64,000 nucleotides of DNA from JAPLSN01 sp964482955 (GCA_964482955.1 CAYZZW010000008.1:12170-76169); one strand, 5' to 3'; counted from the stretch's first letter, positions 1 through 8,821 are shown. A program made the numbers and translations. Notes: generated from the sequence alone by a model not told the origin.

Positions 1-471
1 ACGCTCACCGTGCGAGAGAACATCGTCCTGCCGCTCGCGCTCGCGGGCAGGCCGGCGGCCGCCCAGGCCGCGGCCTGCGACAAGCGCGCGGGCGAGCTCG
101 GCATCCGCGACGCGCTCGACAAGTACCCGACGGAGATCTCGGGCGGCCAGAAGCAGCGCGCCGCCGCGGCCCGCGCGCTCGTCGCGGAACCGGCCCTCGT
201 GCTCGCCGACGAACCCACGGGCAACCTCGACTCGAGATCCTCCGCGGATCTCCTTTCGTGCCTGCGCGGGCTCAACGAAAGCTCGGGGGCCACCATCCTC
301 ATGGTCACGCACGACGCCTTCGCCGCGAGCTACTGCGACCGCATCGTCCTCCTCAGGGACGGGAAGGTGCACGGCGAGCTCCGCCGCGGCGGCGGGGACG
401 CGGACGGGCGTCGCGCGTTCTTCGACCGGATCATCGAAGCCCTGCGCTCGCTCGAGGGAGGCGCGCGATGA
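1..471 (+). CDS. ABC transporter ATP-binding subunit, 5' end outside window
   Basis: The frame is open from the first base, so the N-terminus and Walker A motif are missing. What remains includes the ABC signature SGGQKQR (bases 139-159), a Walker B region reading LVLADEPTGNLDS, and the H-loop VTHD. This pattern is typical of the LolD/MacB/BceA class of ATPases, which power lipoprotein or antimicrobial-peptide export. The stop overlaps the start of the permease gene (ATGA), so the two are translationally coupled. The permease type suggests a Bce-like peptide detoxification module. The family assignment is secure; the substrate is inferred. Confidence 0.9.
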   Translation, partial: TLTVRENIVLPLALAGRPAAAQAAACDKRAGELGIRDALDKYPTEISGGQKQRAAAARALVAEPALVLADEPTGNLDSRSSADLLSCLRGLNESSGATILMVTHDAFAASYCDRIVLLRDGKVHGELRRGGGDADGRRAFFDRIIEALRSLEGGAR

Positions 472-2399
472 CCGCGCTCGGCCTGGCCTGGAGGAACGTG
501 AGCCGCTCGTTCACGTCCTACGCCTTCCATTTCCTGTCGATCGCGCTCAACGTCTTCGTCTTCTACCTTTTCGATTCCTCGCGCCACGACCCGACCATCA
601 AGGCGATCGTCGACCTGAACGCCGCCTACGGCCTCGGGATGCTCGTCGCCGCGGGCGTCATCGCCGTCTTCGCGGCCGTCTTCCTGTGGCATTCGACCTC
701 GTTCTTCCTGCGACGCCGCTCGCGGGAACTCGGGCTCTACGTCCTCTTCGGCGTGCCCTCCGCACGGGTGTCGTTCGCGTTCTTCGCGGAGACGATGATC
801 TCCGGGCTCTTCGCGCTGGCCCTCGGCCTGGGGGCGGGCATCCCGTGCGGGAAGCTCTTCCTGATGACCGTGCTCCGCATCCTCGGCGTGGACGCCGCCG
901 TGGGCTTTTCGGTGCAGCCGGCCGCGGTGGCCGACACCTGCGCCGTGTTCGCCGGGCTCCTCGCCGTCGCGTCCGCGGCGGCCGCGTGGCGCGTGTACCG
1001 CTTCCGCCTGGTGGACAGCTTCCGCGCCGAACGGCAGCGCGAGGCCCTCCCCCGCCGCGCCCTCGTCCTCGGCGCGCTCGGAGCCCTCGTCATCGCCGCC
1101 GGCTACGCGTTGGCCGCCACCACCACGGGCGCGAATCTCGGGACCAACTTCCTCGTCGTGAGCCTCCTCACGGTCGCGGGCACCTGGGGCTTCGCCCGCG
1201 GCGGCGCCGGCCTCGTCGTGCGGGCGCTCAAGACAAGCAGCCGGATCACGGCGTCGGGGCCGCGTCTCCTCGCGCTCGGCGACCTCACCTTCCGCGTCGG
1301 GTCGTACGCCCGCGTCGTCTTCGCCATCGCCATCGCGAGCACGGTCTCCATGGTGGCGCTCGGCGTCGGCTCGAACCTCAAGGCGTCGCTCTCGTTCGAG
1401 CTCGAGCGCGCCACGGCCTTCACCATGAGCTACTCGGGCTCCCTTCCCATCGACGGAGCCAAAGCCGCGCTCGAGGCCAACGGCGCGCGGGTGACCGCGA
1501 CGGGCGAAGCGCGCGTCCTGAACGCCGAATGGGTCAACCGCGACGTGCGCGGCGCCGATTACAATCCGAAAAACGTCCGCGTCTTCCCGGCCGACGATTA
1601 CCTGGCCCTGCTCGCGGGCCGCGACCGGACCGACGCGAGCGCGCTCCTTTCGTCGCTGCCGGACGGGGCGATGGCGGTGGTGGAGTACCTCGACGACCGC
1701 GCCGCTTCGTTCCTGCGCTCGGATTACTCCATACGGTTCGTCGGCGCGGACGAGGCGCGCGACGGCCTCCGCGTGGCGGGACGGCTCCCCAAGCCCGGCA
1801 TTTCGCAGACCCCCGGTTGTCTCACGCTCGTCGCGCCGCAAGGGTATTTCGACGCGCTGGCCGCGGACTATCCCGACGCGCTCGGCTGGTTCCGCGGCGT
1901 CTCCATCGCGGACCCGCGGCGCGGCGCGGCCGCGGCCAAAGCGCTCGAGGCGACGGCCGGCGTCGAGGACTTCCTGTCGGTCACGCGCTGGCTCGAGATC
2001 ATCCGGATCTACGACCTCATCTTCTTCGTCGGGCTCCTCATCGGCCTCGTGTTCCTCTTCTCGTCCTGCTCCATCCTGCACTTCAAGCAGCTCATGGACG
2101 CGGCGGACGACGAGCGGCGCCACGAGATCCTCTTCAAGATCGGCCTCTCCCGCGCGGACGCCCGGCGCCTGGCCCGATTCAAGGTGCTCCCGACCTACGC
2201 CTTGCCCCTCGGGCTCGCGTGCCTGCACTCCGTCGTCGCGCTCTCGGTCATGGGCCGCGTGATGGACGAGCGCTTCGGCGTCCAGATCCTCTGCGTCGTG
2301 TCGGCCTTCGCGCTCGCCTTCCTCGCCTTCGGGGCGATGACGACGCGCGCCACCTATGCACTCATGACGCGCCACGCGCCGGCCGAAGCCCCGACGTAG
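468..2399 (+). CDS. Bce-type (FtsX family) ABC transporter permease
   Basis: A 643-residue permease with about ten hydrophobic segments. It opens with an N-terminal helix pair, then a motif reading RRRSRELGLYVLFG that is characteristic of BceB-like FtsX permeases. The long stretch between the central and last helices is polar, matching the large extracellular domain of BceB proteins that contacts peptide antibiotics. The start at 468 overlaps the ATPase stop; longer in-frame extensions run inside the ATPase gene and are rejected. Bce transporters commonly work with a BceRS two-component system, which could lie left of the window. Confidence 0.85.
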   Translation: MTALGLAWRNVSRSFTSYAFHFLSIALNVFVFYLFDSSRHDPTIKAIVDLNAAYGLGMLVAAGVIAVFAAVFLWHSTSFFLRRRSRELGLYVLFGVPSARVSFAFFAETMISGLFALALGLGAGIPCGKLFLMTVLRILGVDAAVGFSVQPAAVADTCAVFAGLLAVASAAAAWRVYRFRLVDSFRAERQREALPRRALVLGALGALVIAAGYALAATTTGANLGTNFLVVSLLTVAGTWGFARGGAGLVVRALKTSSRITASGPRLLALGDLTFRVGSYARVVFAIAIASTVSMVALGVGSNLKASLSFELERATAFTMSYSGSLPIDGAKAALEANGARVTATGEARVLNAEWVNRDVRGADYNPKNVRVFPADDYLALLAGRDRTDASALLSSLPDGAMAVVEYLDDRAASFLRSDYSIRFVGADEARDGLRVAGRLPKPGISQTPGCLTLVAPQGYFDALAADYPDALGWFRGVSIADPRRGAAAAKALEATAGVEDFLSVTRWLEIIRIYDLIFFVGLLIGLVFLFSSCSILHFKQLMDAADDERRHEILFKIGLSRADARRLARFKVLPTYALPLGLACLHSVVALSVMGRVMDERFGVQILCVVSAFALAFLAFGAMTTRATYALMTRHAPAEAPT

Positions 2400-2517
2400 C
2401 CGTCCTCCCGTCCCGCGTTCCCGCTCCCCTTTCCGAGACCATTCCCGATTACCGCGGCGCCCGAAACCGGGCGCCCGGGATCGGCATACCCGTACGCCTT
2501 CAGCAAGGAGTCACCCT

Positions 2518-3309
2518 ATGCGCGCACCGCGCCACGCCTTCGCCATCGCCGCCTTCGCCATCGCCTCGAGCCAAGCCGGGCTCTTCGCCCAGACGAGCGC
2601 CTTCACCCTCTCGGTACCGGCCGACCTCGCGCTCGGAAGCCTGTCGATCGGCGTCAACATCCTGCCCTACGCGTTCCCGCCCGCACCGATGGCCACACCG
2701 TCCGCCGACGACCTGCCATCCTTCGACGCCGCGTGCGTCCTGCCCTACTCCAAGACGCAAGACGACGTCTCGAGCTGCGGCGCCTACGCCGCCCTGCTCC
2801 TGCCGGCGAGCGCGCTTCTCTTCGTCCGACGGGACGCGGACACGATGCTCACCTACGCCGCGATGTACGCGGAAGCCTTCGCGCTGACCTACGGCATCAA
2901 GGATGCCATCAAACGCGCGGCGCCCCGAGCCCGTCCCTATGCGTACGCGGATTCCTATCCGGCGGAGCTCGAGGAGGAAGCATACGAAAGCTTTCCGTCC
3001 GGGCACACGGCGCTGGCCTTCATGGGCGCCAGCTTCCTCACCGCCGCTCTCGTCTTCGAGGGAGCACCACGCGAGTATACGATTTCCTTCTCGGCTGGCG
3101 CGTACGCCGTCGCGGGAAGCATCGGCGTCATGCGCGTGACGGGCGGCACCCACTTCCCGACCGACGTCGTCGCGGGCGCCTTCATCGGGAGCGCCGTCGG
3201 CTGGCTCGTCCCCGCCCTGCACCTTCGCCGCGCGACGGACGCCAACACGTCCGACGCCACCTTGATGATCGCCGGACCTTCGATCGGACTCGTTATTCCG
3301 CTTTGGTAG
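2518..3309 (+). CDS. secreted PAP2-family phosphatase
   Basis: A 263-residue protein with an N-terminal signal peptide (hydrophobic residues 7-25). All three PAP2 phosphatase signatures are visible: K132-x6-RP ending at 140, PSGH at 160-163 and R206-x5-H212-x3-D216. His163 and His212 would be the catalytic pair. Such enzymes dephosphorylate lipid phosphates such as undecaprenyl pyrophosphate or phosphatidic acid at the periplasmic face. An AGGAG ribosome site precedes the ATG. It follows the Bce-like permease by 118 bp, and a role in recycling cell-wall lipid carriers next to a peptide-antibiotic exporter is plausible but inferred. Confidence 0.88.
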   Translation: MRAPRHAFAIAAFAIASSQAGLFAQTSAFTLSVPADLALGSLSIGVNILPYAFPPAPMATPSADDLPSFDAACVLPYSKTQDDVSSCGAYAALLLPASALLFVRRDADTMLTYAAMYAEAFALTYGIKDAIKRAAPRARPYAYADSYPAELEEEAYESFPSGHTALAFMGASFLTAALVFEGAPREYTISFSAGAYAVAGSIGVMRVTGGTHFPTDVVAGAFIGSAVGWLVPALHLRRATDANTSDATLMIAGPSIGLVIPLW

Positions 3310-3637
3310 AAGATCGAAACCGGGAAGCTCAAGGAAGTCGTCTGACGGGATCGGGCCGGCATTCCGCACGATGCTATAAAACAGTCAATATGTCCAATAT
3401 CTCTACTGTTTAAACCGGTTTAACCGCGTTTCCGGGAAAGCGCCGACATATTTTACGATAATTTCACATTTCAAGTAATATTTATTCACGCAAGACCGAT
3501 AAAAAAACTAAGCACCCGCGCGTGTACTTGGCCGTCCGTACGGACGGCCACCACGGAAGACTCCGGATCTTTCCCACAAAAAAAGGCCGCGAAACTTCGT
3601 TGGGCGAAGTCCGCGACCAAAGGGTAGCGGTTTAATT
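3310..3637. other. intergenic region with two palindromes and leader hairpin
   Basis: No gene is visible in these 328 bases. They hold the 14-bp palindrome TTAAACCGGTTTAA (3410-3423), a perfect 20-bp palindrome (3530-3549), and an imperfect hairpin at about 3582-3619 whose core is CTTCG-ttggg-CGAAG. A possible promoter for the HU-like gene is TTTACG, 18 bp, TAATAT at about 3454-3483. The hairpin has a run of A on its left, so on the minus strand it resembles a terminator, although no minus-strand gene ends here. Confidence 0.5.
3530..3549. repeat. perfect 20-bp palindrome
   Basis: The ten bases GGCCGTCCGT are followed at once by their exact reverse complement. The palindrome lies in the leader of the HU-like gene, about 90 bp before its start. 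It could be an operator or a cruciform site; no partner copy was found in the window. Confidence 0.75.
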
Positions 3638-4342
3638 ATGGCGTTACAATATGTACTTTACAAGAACCATCTCGCGACGAGCGAGGATCCGTACTTCGTG
3701 CACAGCCAGTGCTCGGGTATCGTCGAATGGGACGATCTCCTTGACGTCATGGCAAAAGGGCGTACCACGCTCTCGAAACCGGACATAACCGGCTGCATGC
3801 AGCTCTTCGTGGAAGAGCTCCAGAAATTGCTGGCCGACGGGCGAAACGTGAAAACGCCCTTCGGCACCTTCTACGTCCGGGCCCGCGGCACGATGGGCGA
3901 CGAAACCACGCCGTTCACGCCCGGTTCGGCGACCGGGAACCATTCGCTCCGAATCGGCTGGCGTCCCGATCAGGATTTCGAACGCGCAATCCTGGCCGGG
4001 GTGACGCTCAAGCGGCTAGAAAGCTTCGACCGAACCATGCCGGTGCTGCACCGCGCCAACTCCGTCCGCGACGACGGCGTGAACGCCGCCCTGCCCGGCG
4101 ACTTCCTCCGGATCTCCGGGCTCAGGCTCAAGTTCGATCCCGCCAACACGAACGAAGGCGTGTTCTTCGTGAACGGCACCGAAACCCGCGCCGTGCAGTA
4201 CGCGGAGATCAAGCCGAAGACCCTCATCGTCGAGGTGCCCAAAGACCTGCACGCGGGCGAATACGCCCTGGCCGTGAGATCGATGGAAGGCGGCAAGACG
4301 TTGAAGGAAGGCATCTTGCCCGCCAACTTGGTCGTCTCGTAG
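3638..4342 (+). CDS. HU-like DNA-binding protein with DUF4469-type C-terminal domain
   Basis: A 234-residue protein. Residues 1-125 resemble the HU/IHF-like DNA-binding domain of the Bacteroidetes/Spirochaete type, with the nucleic-acid arm region reading KTPFGTFYVRARG. Residues 140-230 (RISGLRLKFDP through ILPANLVVS) match the DUF4469/IPT-like beta domain usually fused to it. The protein is probably nucleoid-associated. It stands alone, with a strong hairpin terminator just downstream and then the 23-bp palindromic array. Its family distribution is the main clue to host phylum. The N-terminal domain call is firm, the cellular role inferred. Confidence 0.8.
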   Translation: MALQYVLYKNHLATSEDPYFVHSQCSGIVEWDDLLDVMAKGRTTLSKPDITGCMQLFVEELQKLLADGRNVKTPFGTFYVRARGTMGDETTPFTPGSATGNHSLRIGWRPDQDFERAILAGVTLKRLESFDRTMPVLHRANSVRDDGVNAALPGDFLRISGLRLKFDPANTNEGVFFVNGTETRAVQYAEIKPKTLIVEVPKDLHAGEYALAVRSMEGGKTLKEGILPANLVVS

Positions 4343-4369
4343 TACGAATCCCGCCCGAGCGGGATGATC

Positions 4370-4396
4370 GGCTCCCCGGCAACGGGGGGCCTTTCC
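4370..4396 (+). terminator. intrinsic terminator of HU-like gene
   Basis: A 9-bp stem with one G-T pair (GGCTCCCCG against CGGGGGGCC) closes a GCAA tetraloop and is followed by TTTCCATTT. A smaller perfect hairpin, ATCCCGC-ccga-GCGGGAT, lies just upstream at about 4349-4366. Together they end the transcript 30-55 bp after the stop codon. Confidence 0.75.
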
Positions 4397-4442
4397 ATTT
4401 GCATTCCAGGAACGCGAACACGTTCCTTGTTGACGCGCGGCC

Positions 4443-4759
4443 GATTCCAACTTACAGCGCTACCGATTCCAACTTTAAGCATGACCAGAATCCAACTTGG
4501 AACACGACTCGATTCCAACTTGGACCATAACCCGATTCCAACTTGGAATACGACCCGATTCCAACTTGGACCATAACCCGATTCCAACTTGGAACACGAC
4601 CCGATTCCAACTTGGATTGCGCCTGATTCCAAGTTGGTTTGCGATTGCCTCTCACTTGGATTGCGACACGATTCTAGCTTGTACCGCAACTTATTCCAAC
4701 TTACACTACAATTAGGTTCCAACGTATTACATACTTCCCCTAACTTGGATTACGACCTA
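4443..4759. repeat. tandem array of 22-23 bp palindromic repeats (about 14 units)
   Basis: Units begin at 4443, 4465, 4488, 4511, 4534, 4557, 4580, 4603, 4625, about 4648, 4670, 4692, 4715 and about 4737. The core is TTCCAACTTGGAA, a near-perfect palindrome, followed by a variable tail ending CGACCC. The central units are almost identical and the outer ones decay. Units at 4511 and 4557 are identical and those at 4534 and 4580 differ by one base, giving a 46-bp higher-order period. Because 23 is not a multiple of three, several frames stay open here, but I see no real gene. There are no unique spacers, so this is not CRISPR. Confidence 0.9.
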
Positions 4760-4866
4760 AATCAACAATCGAATAGACCTCCGACATAACAGTTCACCAA
4801 AACAAATTCCGTCATCGCGTTATGGGGCTAAACGGTTTTAAAGCGATGCACTTTATCAGAATTAGT

Positions 4867-5088
4867 TCAGACTAGTTTGATGAATTCATCAATCGATAAT
4901 CCCGATTGCCTGATGATAGCTCTCAAGGTTCCGGTATCAAGTTCACGATGATCGGGTACTATTACTTGTGTAAATGGATCGGTCTTTTTCAAAACGATAT
5001 GGCTGCCCTTTTGCCTTATAACTGAGAAGCCTACCTTCTGAAGCGCCGAAATGCATTCACGGCCGGAAATCCGGGGCAGATGACTCAT
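4867..5088 (-). CDS. hicA: HicA-type mRNA interferase toxin
   Basis: A 73-residue protein of the YcfA/HicA fold. It shows the typical order: a helix with SGRECISALQKVGF, then RQKGSHIVLKK, where the histidine is the usual catalytic residue, then a PDHRELDTGTLRAIIRQ segment. The family consists of double-stranded RNA-binding-fold toxins that cleave mRNA. It overlaps the end of hicB by an ATGA, so antitoxin is made first and coupled to toxin. Length and motif order match the family, so it looks intact. Confidence 0.88.
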   Translation of the reverse strand: MSHLPRISGRECISALQKVGFSVIRQKGSHIVLKKTDPFTQVIVPDHRELDTGTLRAIIRQSGLSIDEFIKLV

Positions 5089-5291
5089 ACGGCTACTAGG
5101 ATTGAATCGAATTTTTCCGCCGGTATGGGAATACCTTGATCTTGAAGAGCGAGCGTATATGCTTCAATCGCCTCTTTGATATTATCGATCGCCTCTTCCT
5201 TGGTTTGTCCCTGGGATATGCAACCAGGAAGGCTCGGACATTCGACGACATAGTATCCATCTTCGCCTGGATATACGAAAACCTGCCGCAT
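5085..5291 (-). CDS. hicB: HicB-type antitoxin
   Basis: A 68-residue protein starting MRQVFVYPGEDG. It has the HicB partial-RNase-H-like pattern of EDGYYVVECPSLPGCISQG followed by TKEEAIDNIKEAIEAY. This start was chosen because AGGAGG lies six bases before it; upstream in-frame starts lack such a site. It should neutralise the HicA toxin encoded by the overlapping next gene. No separate DNA-binding domain is visible at the short C-terminus, so autoregulation may rely on the complex or be absent. Confidence 0.85.
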   Translation of the reverse strand: MRQVFVYPGEDGYYVVECPSLPGCISQGQTKEEAIDNIKEAIEAYTLALQDQGIPIPAEKFDSILVAV

Positions 5292-5476
5292 ATGGATCCT
5301 CCTCACACTCATAATATATCGCAATCGAATCTATGTCTGCTCGGTCTTGTCTTTCCGACGATCGCGGCTTATCCTCGCTGGCTGTTTAATCGCCGCCGCT
5401 ACCGGTAATCAAAAATCCTAAGTGATTTTAGAGTTCGAAGTAATAATTTAGACGTTTTTGCGCTACAGTTCCAGCC

Positions 5477-6223
5477 ATGGACATCCCACGCATTTTCAAT
5501 ATCGCCGAGAGCGCCCACCGCATCCACAACCCGATCACTCCGGACAAGCTGGCCACGCTCGGGGCGGCGCTGCGCATGAAACCGGGAAACCGCGTACTCG
5601 ACCTCGGCAGCGGCTCGGGCGAGATGCTCTGCACCTGGGCGCGCGACCACGGCATACGTGGTACCGGGATCGACAAGAGCGCCGTCTTCAGCGAACAGGC
5701 CACGCTCCGGGCGAAAGAACTCGGCGTCAGCCAGCAGGTGACGTTCATCCATGCCGACGCCGCCGGCCATGTTTCCGCGGAGAAGGCGGACGTGGCGGCA
5801 TGCGTCGGCGCCACGTGGATAGGCGGCGGCGTGCGCGGCACCATAGAACTGCTTGCGCGCAGCCTCGTGCCGAACGGGATTATCCTTATCGGCGAGCCGT
5901 TCTGGCTGCGCGTGCCGCCCACGGAAGAGATAGCCAAAGGTTGCCTGGCCACGGCGATCGCGGACTTCCTGACGCTTCCGGAACTGCTCGCGTCGTTCCG
6001 GAACTTCGGCTACGACGTGGTCGAGATGGTGCTGGCCGACCAGGACGGCTGGGACCGCTACGAGGCGGCCAAGTGGCTCACGATGCGCCGCTGGCTCGAC
6101 GGGAACCCGGACGACGAACTCGCGGTCGAGGTGCGGCACAAGCTGGACACGGAACCGGCGCGCTACGCCACATACACGCGGGAATACCTGGGCTGGGGCT
6201 TGTTCGCGCTGATGAAGAAGTGA
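5477..6223 (+). CDS. class I SAM-dependent methyltransferase
   Basis: A 248-residue protein with the glycine-rich SAM-binding motif VLDLGSGSGE (residues 40-49), an acidic end of strand 2 (GIDKS) and a motif reading FIHADAAG. The C-terminal half has an LIGEPFWLR segment seen in small-molecule methyltransferases of the UbiE/Methyltransf_11 type. The substrate cannot be told. The next gene starts 60 bp downstream on the same strand with its own ribosome site, so co-transcription is possible. Confidence 0.82.
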   Translation: MDIPRIFNIAESAHRIHNPITPDKLATLGAALRMKPGNRVLDLGSGSGEMLCTWARDHGIRGTGIDKSAVFSEQATLRAKELGVSQQVTFIHADAAGHVSAEKADVAACVGATWIGGGVRGTIELLARSLVPNGIILIGEPFWLRVPPTEEIAKGCLATAIADFLTLPELLASFRNFGYDVVEMVLADQDGWDRYEAAKWLTMRRWLDGNPDDELAVEVRHKLDTEPARYATYTREYLGWGLFALMKK

Positions 6224-6283
6224 AACCGATAGCGAATAGATCGAAGCACCCGACAAACCACCGCATCCCTTAAGGAGTACTGA

Positions 6284-7354
6284 ATGAATCCGGACGTGTT
6301 GGCGAAAACCTTCGGCCTGGCGGAAAAAAACAGGCTCAATATCGGCATTTTCGTAGACTCGCTCGATAAAGACTTGAGAAGAACGTGTTTCTGGGTAGAT
6401 TGGCTGCAGAACATGAAAAGCCATGTCTTCGATAGCAAATCGCTGACGATCGAGGAAATATCGGAGTTCTCCACGGACAACAACCCGGGCATATTCTATC
6501 GCCTGCTGTCCCTGCACGACGCGCGGAACGCGCTGGACCGGTCAAAAAGCTATTTTGACCTTCGAACCTTCGACATGTTGATCGTTAATCGTGACCTGTT
6601 GAACGAGGATCCCTGGTTCAACGGCGACCTGCAGATCGCGTATTTCAAAAGGATATTCCACTCATACTTGAGGGAATGGGTCGAGGACGGCGGGATTCTC
6701 CTGATCGACCCGCAATGCACCCATTGGACCTTGAAACAAGAATGCTACGATATGCTGGATTATCTGCTCACCAAAGACAGGACGGCGAAGCGGGCCGTCA
6801 AAACGAGCACGCTTTATATGAAAGAAGACGAAAAACGCCTGCCGCAGACGGTCCCCGCCTCGCCGCGCTTTTCCGATTCCGAGTATTGTTCCGGATGCGG
6901 CGGTCTCGAGGTGAACCTCGATCCGGACAACCATGAGATCATGAACCCTTTGACCTGGTTTCCCGCATGGTATCGATTGAAGTGGATGGAGCCCCAGAGG
7001 ATAAGCGCGCGGATCGGCATCGGATACATAAAGGCGAAACGCGGCTTGAAACCGAAAACCATCGCCACGGACGCCCTGAAAAGGGAATTGATCGACGTAT
7101 TCGAGGCGGGGAAAGGAATCATCGTCGTTTCGACCATCTACCTGCCGTTGGTCGAACGCAGGGAGTTCGTCCTCAATTTGGTGAATTGCGCCTTCTTGAC
7201 GGCCATCGCGAAAAAGAACCCGACGTTGAAGGAAAAGGAAATCATCCGCGCGAGGCGTCGATTCCTGGCCACGGAATCGACCGACGAATGGGAACGTATC
7301 CTGATGTTGATAGCCAACGTGGCGGGCGCGTTCGCCTCCCAACTATTGAAGTAA
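6284..7354 (+). CDS. uncharacterised 356-aa protein
   Basis: I do not recognise a family. The ATG has a good AAGGAG site seven bases upstream. The first 150 residues alternate hydrophobic strands and helices (NIGIFVDSL, FDMLIVNRDLL, GGILLIDPQ), like a flavodoxin or class-I amidotransferase-like Rossmann fold. A small CSGC pair lies near residue 205, and the C-terminal third has GKGIIVVSTIYLP followed by two helices. A ThuA-like or glutamine-amidotransferase-like fold is possible but only inferred. It sits between a methyltransferase and a nucleotidyltransferase-like gene, all on the plus strand. Confidence 0.7.
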   Translation: MNPDVLAKTFGLAEKNRLNIGIFVDSLDKDLRRTCFWVDWLQNMKSHVFDSKSLTIEEISEFSTDNNPGIFYRLLSLHDARNALDRSKSYFDLRTFDMLIVNRDLLNEDPWFNGDLQIAYFKRIFHSYLREWVEDGGILLIDPQCTHWTLKQECYDMLDYLLTKDRTAKRAVKTSTLYMKEDEKRLPQTVPASPRFSDSEYCSGCGGLEVNLDPDNHEIMNPLTWFPAWYRLKWMEPQRISARIGIGYIKAKRGLKPKTIATDALKRELIDVFEAGKGIIVVSTIYLPLVERREFVLNLVNCAFLTAIAKKNPTLKEKEIIRARRRFLATESTDEWERILMLIANVAGAFASQLLK

Positions 7355-7407
7355 AGTGTCAACGGTTTTCCCGTTATCGCGACCCGGAATCACCGGTTGG
7401 AGACGAC

Positions 7408-8217
7408 ATGGTAGAGGATTCGATAGACGGACTCGTCAAGCGGCTTTCCGCGCTTCCGCACGTGGAGGCGATTGGCCTCAGCAGCAATCCGCTCCCGAGG
7501 CATAAGAACGATGGCGACATCGACTTGTTCATCTACTGCTCGTCGGTACCGGAAGTACGGGAACGGATCGAGCGCTATCCCGCAGAACTGAAGACTGTTA
7601 CGACCTTCAAGCCGGGCGTTTTCAAGAACGACACGTGGGGCGACGCCGACTATACCGAGATAGACGGCATCGAAACGTGGCTCATGTATTTCAACACAAT
7701 TGACGTGGCGCGCCATTACGAGGAAATACGGCAAGGCATTCGCGCGGAACGCGACAACGGGTTTTACCCCACCGGCCGATTGGCCATGTTCGAAAACATG
7801 ACCATCCTGCACGAAAAGGGATCGTTCTTGCGCGACTTGAAAGACGGGCTGGCACCGTATCCCGCGGCCTTGAAGAAAAGAATACTGGAGAGCTCCATCG
7901 AACTGATGATGGACGAGGAAGACCTTGCGCGCGCGTGTGAGCGGAACGACGTGCTCTTTTTCCATGTTTCGATCGACACCGCCCTGGACGCGATACTGCA
8001 ATTCCTGTTCGCGCTCAACGAACAGCTCTTTCCGAGCAGGAAGCGGAACATCGCATATTTGGAAAGCTTCAAAACGACACCTCGCGATACGGTGAAAAGA
8101 ATGAAAAACATCATTAGACTGGGATCATCGGAAAGAACGCTTCAGAAAGGATTCGACGAGTTCAAGAAACTGCGGAAGGAGTGTCTCGGATTGTCGGAAA
8201 TCGGCGTTCAACAATAG
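7408..8217 (+). CDS. nucleotidyltransferase-like protein (DUF4037-type)
   Basis: A 269-residue protein. Its N-terminus carries GLSSNPLPRHKNDGDIDLF, a polymerase-beta-like nucleotidyltransferase motif (small-residue pair, then DxD). The middle reads DNGFYPTGRLAMFENMTILHEKG and the rest is helical. This resembles DUF4037 and aminoglycoside nucleotidyltransferase-like enzymes, which transfer NMP groups to small molecules or other targets. The ATG at 7408 follows a GGAG site; the upstream extension of the frame overlaps the previous gene and is rejected. The substrate is unknown. Confidence 0.72.
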   Translation: MVEDSIDGLVKRLSALPHVEAIGLSSNPLPRHKNDGDIDLFIYCSSVPEVRERIERYPAELKTVTTFKPGVFKNDTWGDADYTEIDGIETWLMYFNTIDVARHYEEIRQGIRAERDNGFYPTGRLAMFENMTILHEKGSFLRDLKDGLAPYPAALKKRILESSIELMMDEEDLARACERNDVLFFHVSIDTALDAILQFLFALNEQLFPSRKRNIAYLESFKTTPRDTVKRMKNIIRLGSSERTLQKGFDEFKKLRKECLGLSEIGVQQ

Positions 8218-8269
8218 CCGTGATTGTGCCCTGAAACCGCGCAAGTCAACGCAGGCGAGGTGGTCAACC

Positions 8270-8821
8270 GTGAATTTCAAGGAATACCTGTCGACGTTTC
8301 CATCATTCGATTTATCGCGGTGCAATCTCAGAAAAATCCACAAAAGGGACGCCGGGGACATTTTCACATACTATCGCAACGAGAACGTCAGTCGATATCT
8401 CGACTGGAACGGGCCTGCTTCGGTCAAAGATGCGATGAACATCATCGAAAAATGGAATCTCGGGTTCAAGCACGATCGGATCATCAGATTCGCCATCACG
8501 GAAAAAACGTCCAAAAAGGTAATCGGAACGATATTCCTGAACGGATTCGAAGGGAAACGAGCGGAAGTCGGCTATGAACTATCCGAAGCCTACTGGCGCC
8601 GCGGAATCATGAACGAAGCATTGGGAAAAATCATCGAATTCGGATTCGGCACCATCGGCAGAAACAGGATTCAGGCGACCGTCGCTCCTGAAAACACGGC
8701 TTCCGAACGGCTGCTCGTCAAGAACGGCTTCAGTTTCGAGGGAGTGTTGAGGAATTACGAGACCAACCATGATACGAATATTACAAAAGACATGAAACTG
8801 TTTTCGATCATCAGGAAATAA
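8270..8821 (+). CDS. GNAT N-acetyltransferase, RimJ/RimL type
   Basis: A 183-residue GNAT enzyme. It has VSRYLDWNGP near residue 43, a core beta strand VIGTIFLNGF, the acetyl-CoA-binding turn YELSEAYWRRGIMNEAL, and the late motif ENTASERLLVKNGFSFEG. These are hallmarks of the RimJ/RimL subfamily that acetylates protein N-termini or small amines. Translation probably starts at GTG after a GAGGTGG site. It is the last of four plus-strand accessory genes and converges with another GNAT gene. Confidence 0.88.
   Translation: MNFKEYLSTFPSFDLSRCNLRKIHKRDAGDIFTYYRNENVSRYLDWNGPASVKDAMNIIEKWNLGFKHDRIIRFAITEKTSKKVIGTIFLNGFEGKRAEVGYELSEAYWRRGIMNEALGKIIEFGFGTIGRNRIQATVAPENTASERLLVKNGFSFEGVLRNYETNHDTNITKDMKLFSIIRK

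Noticed and set aside
330..2375. Long minus-strand open frame opposite the Bce-like permease
   Set aside because: Arg/Glu/His-rich composition typical of antisense to GC-rich genes; no motif or ribosome site. Similar long antisense frames at 16.4-17.7, 37.2-38.8, 53.6-55.1 and 58.3-59.5 kb were rejected for the same reason.
3970..4722. Minus-strand 250-codon frame across the repeat array
   Set aside because: It is antisense to the HU-like gene and otherwise encodes only the repeat in changing frames (SWNRV, KLESG); no ribosome site.
4443..4759. CRISPR array
   Set aside because: Units abut every 22-23 bp with only 8-10 variable bases between palindromes; there are no spacers of about 30 bp and no cas genes.
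5399..6517. Minus-strand 372-codon frame
   Set aside because: It lies opposite two well-supported plus-strand genes and has no recognisable domain.
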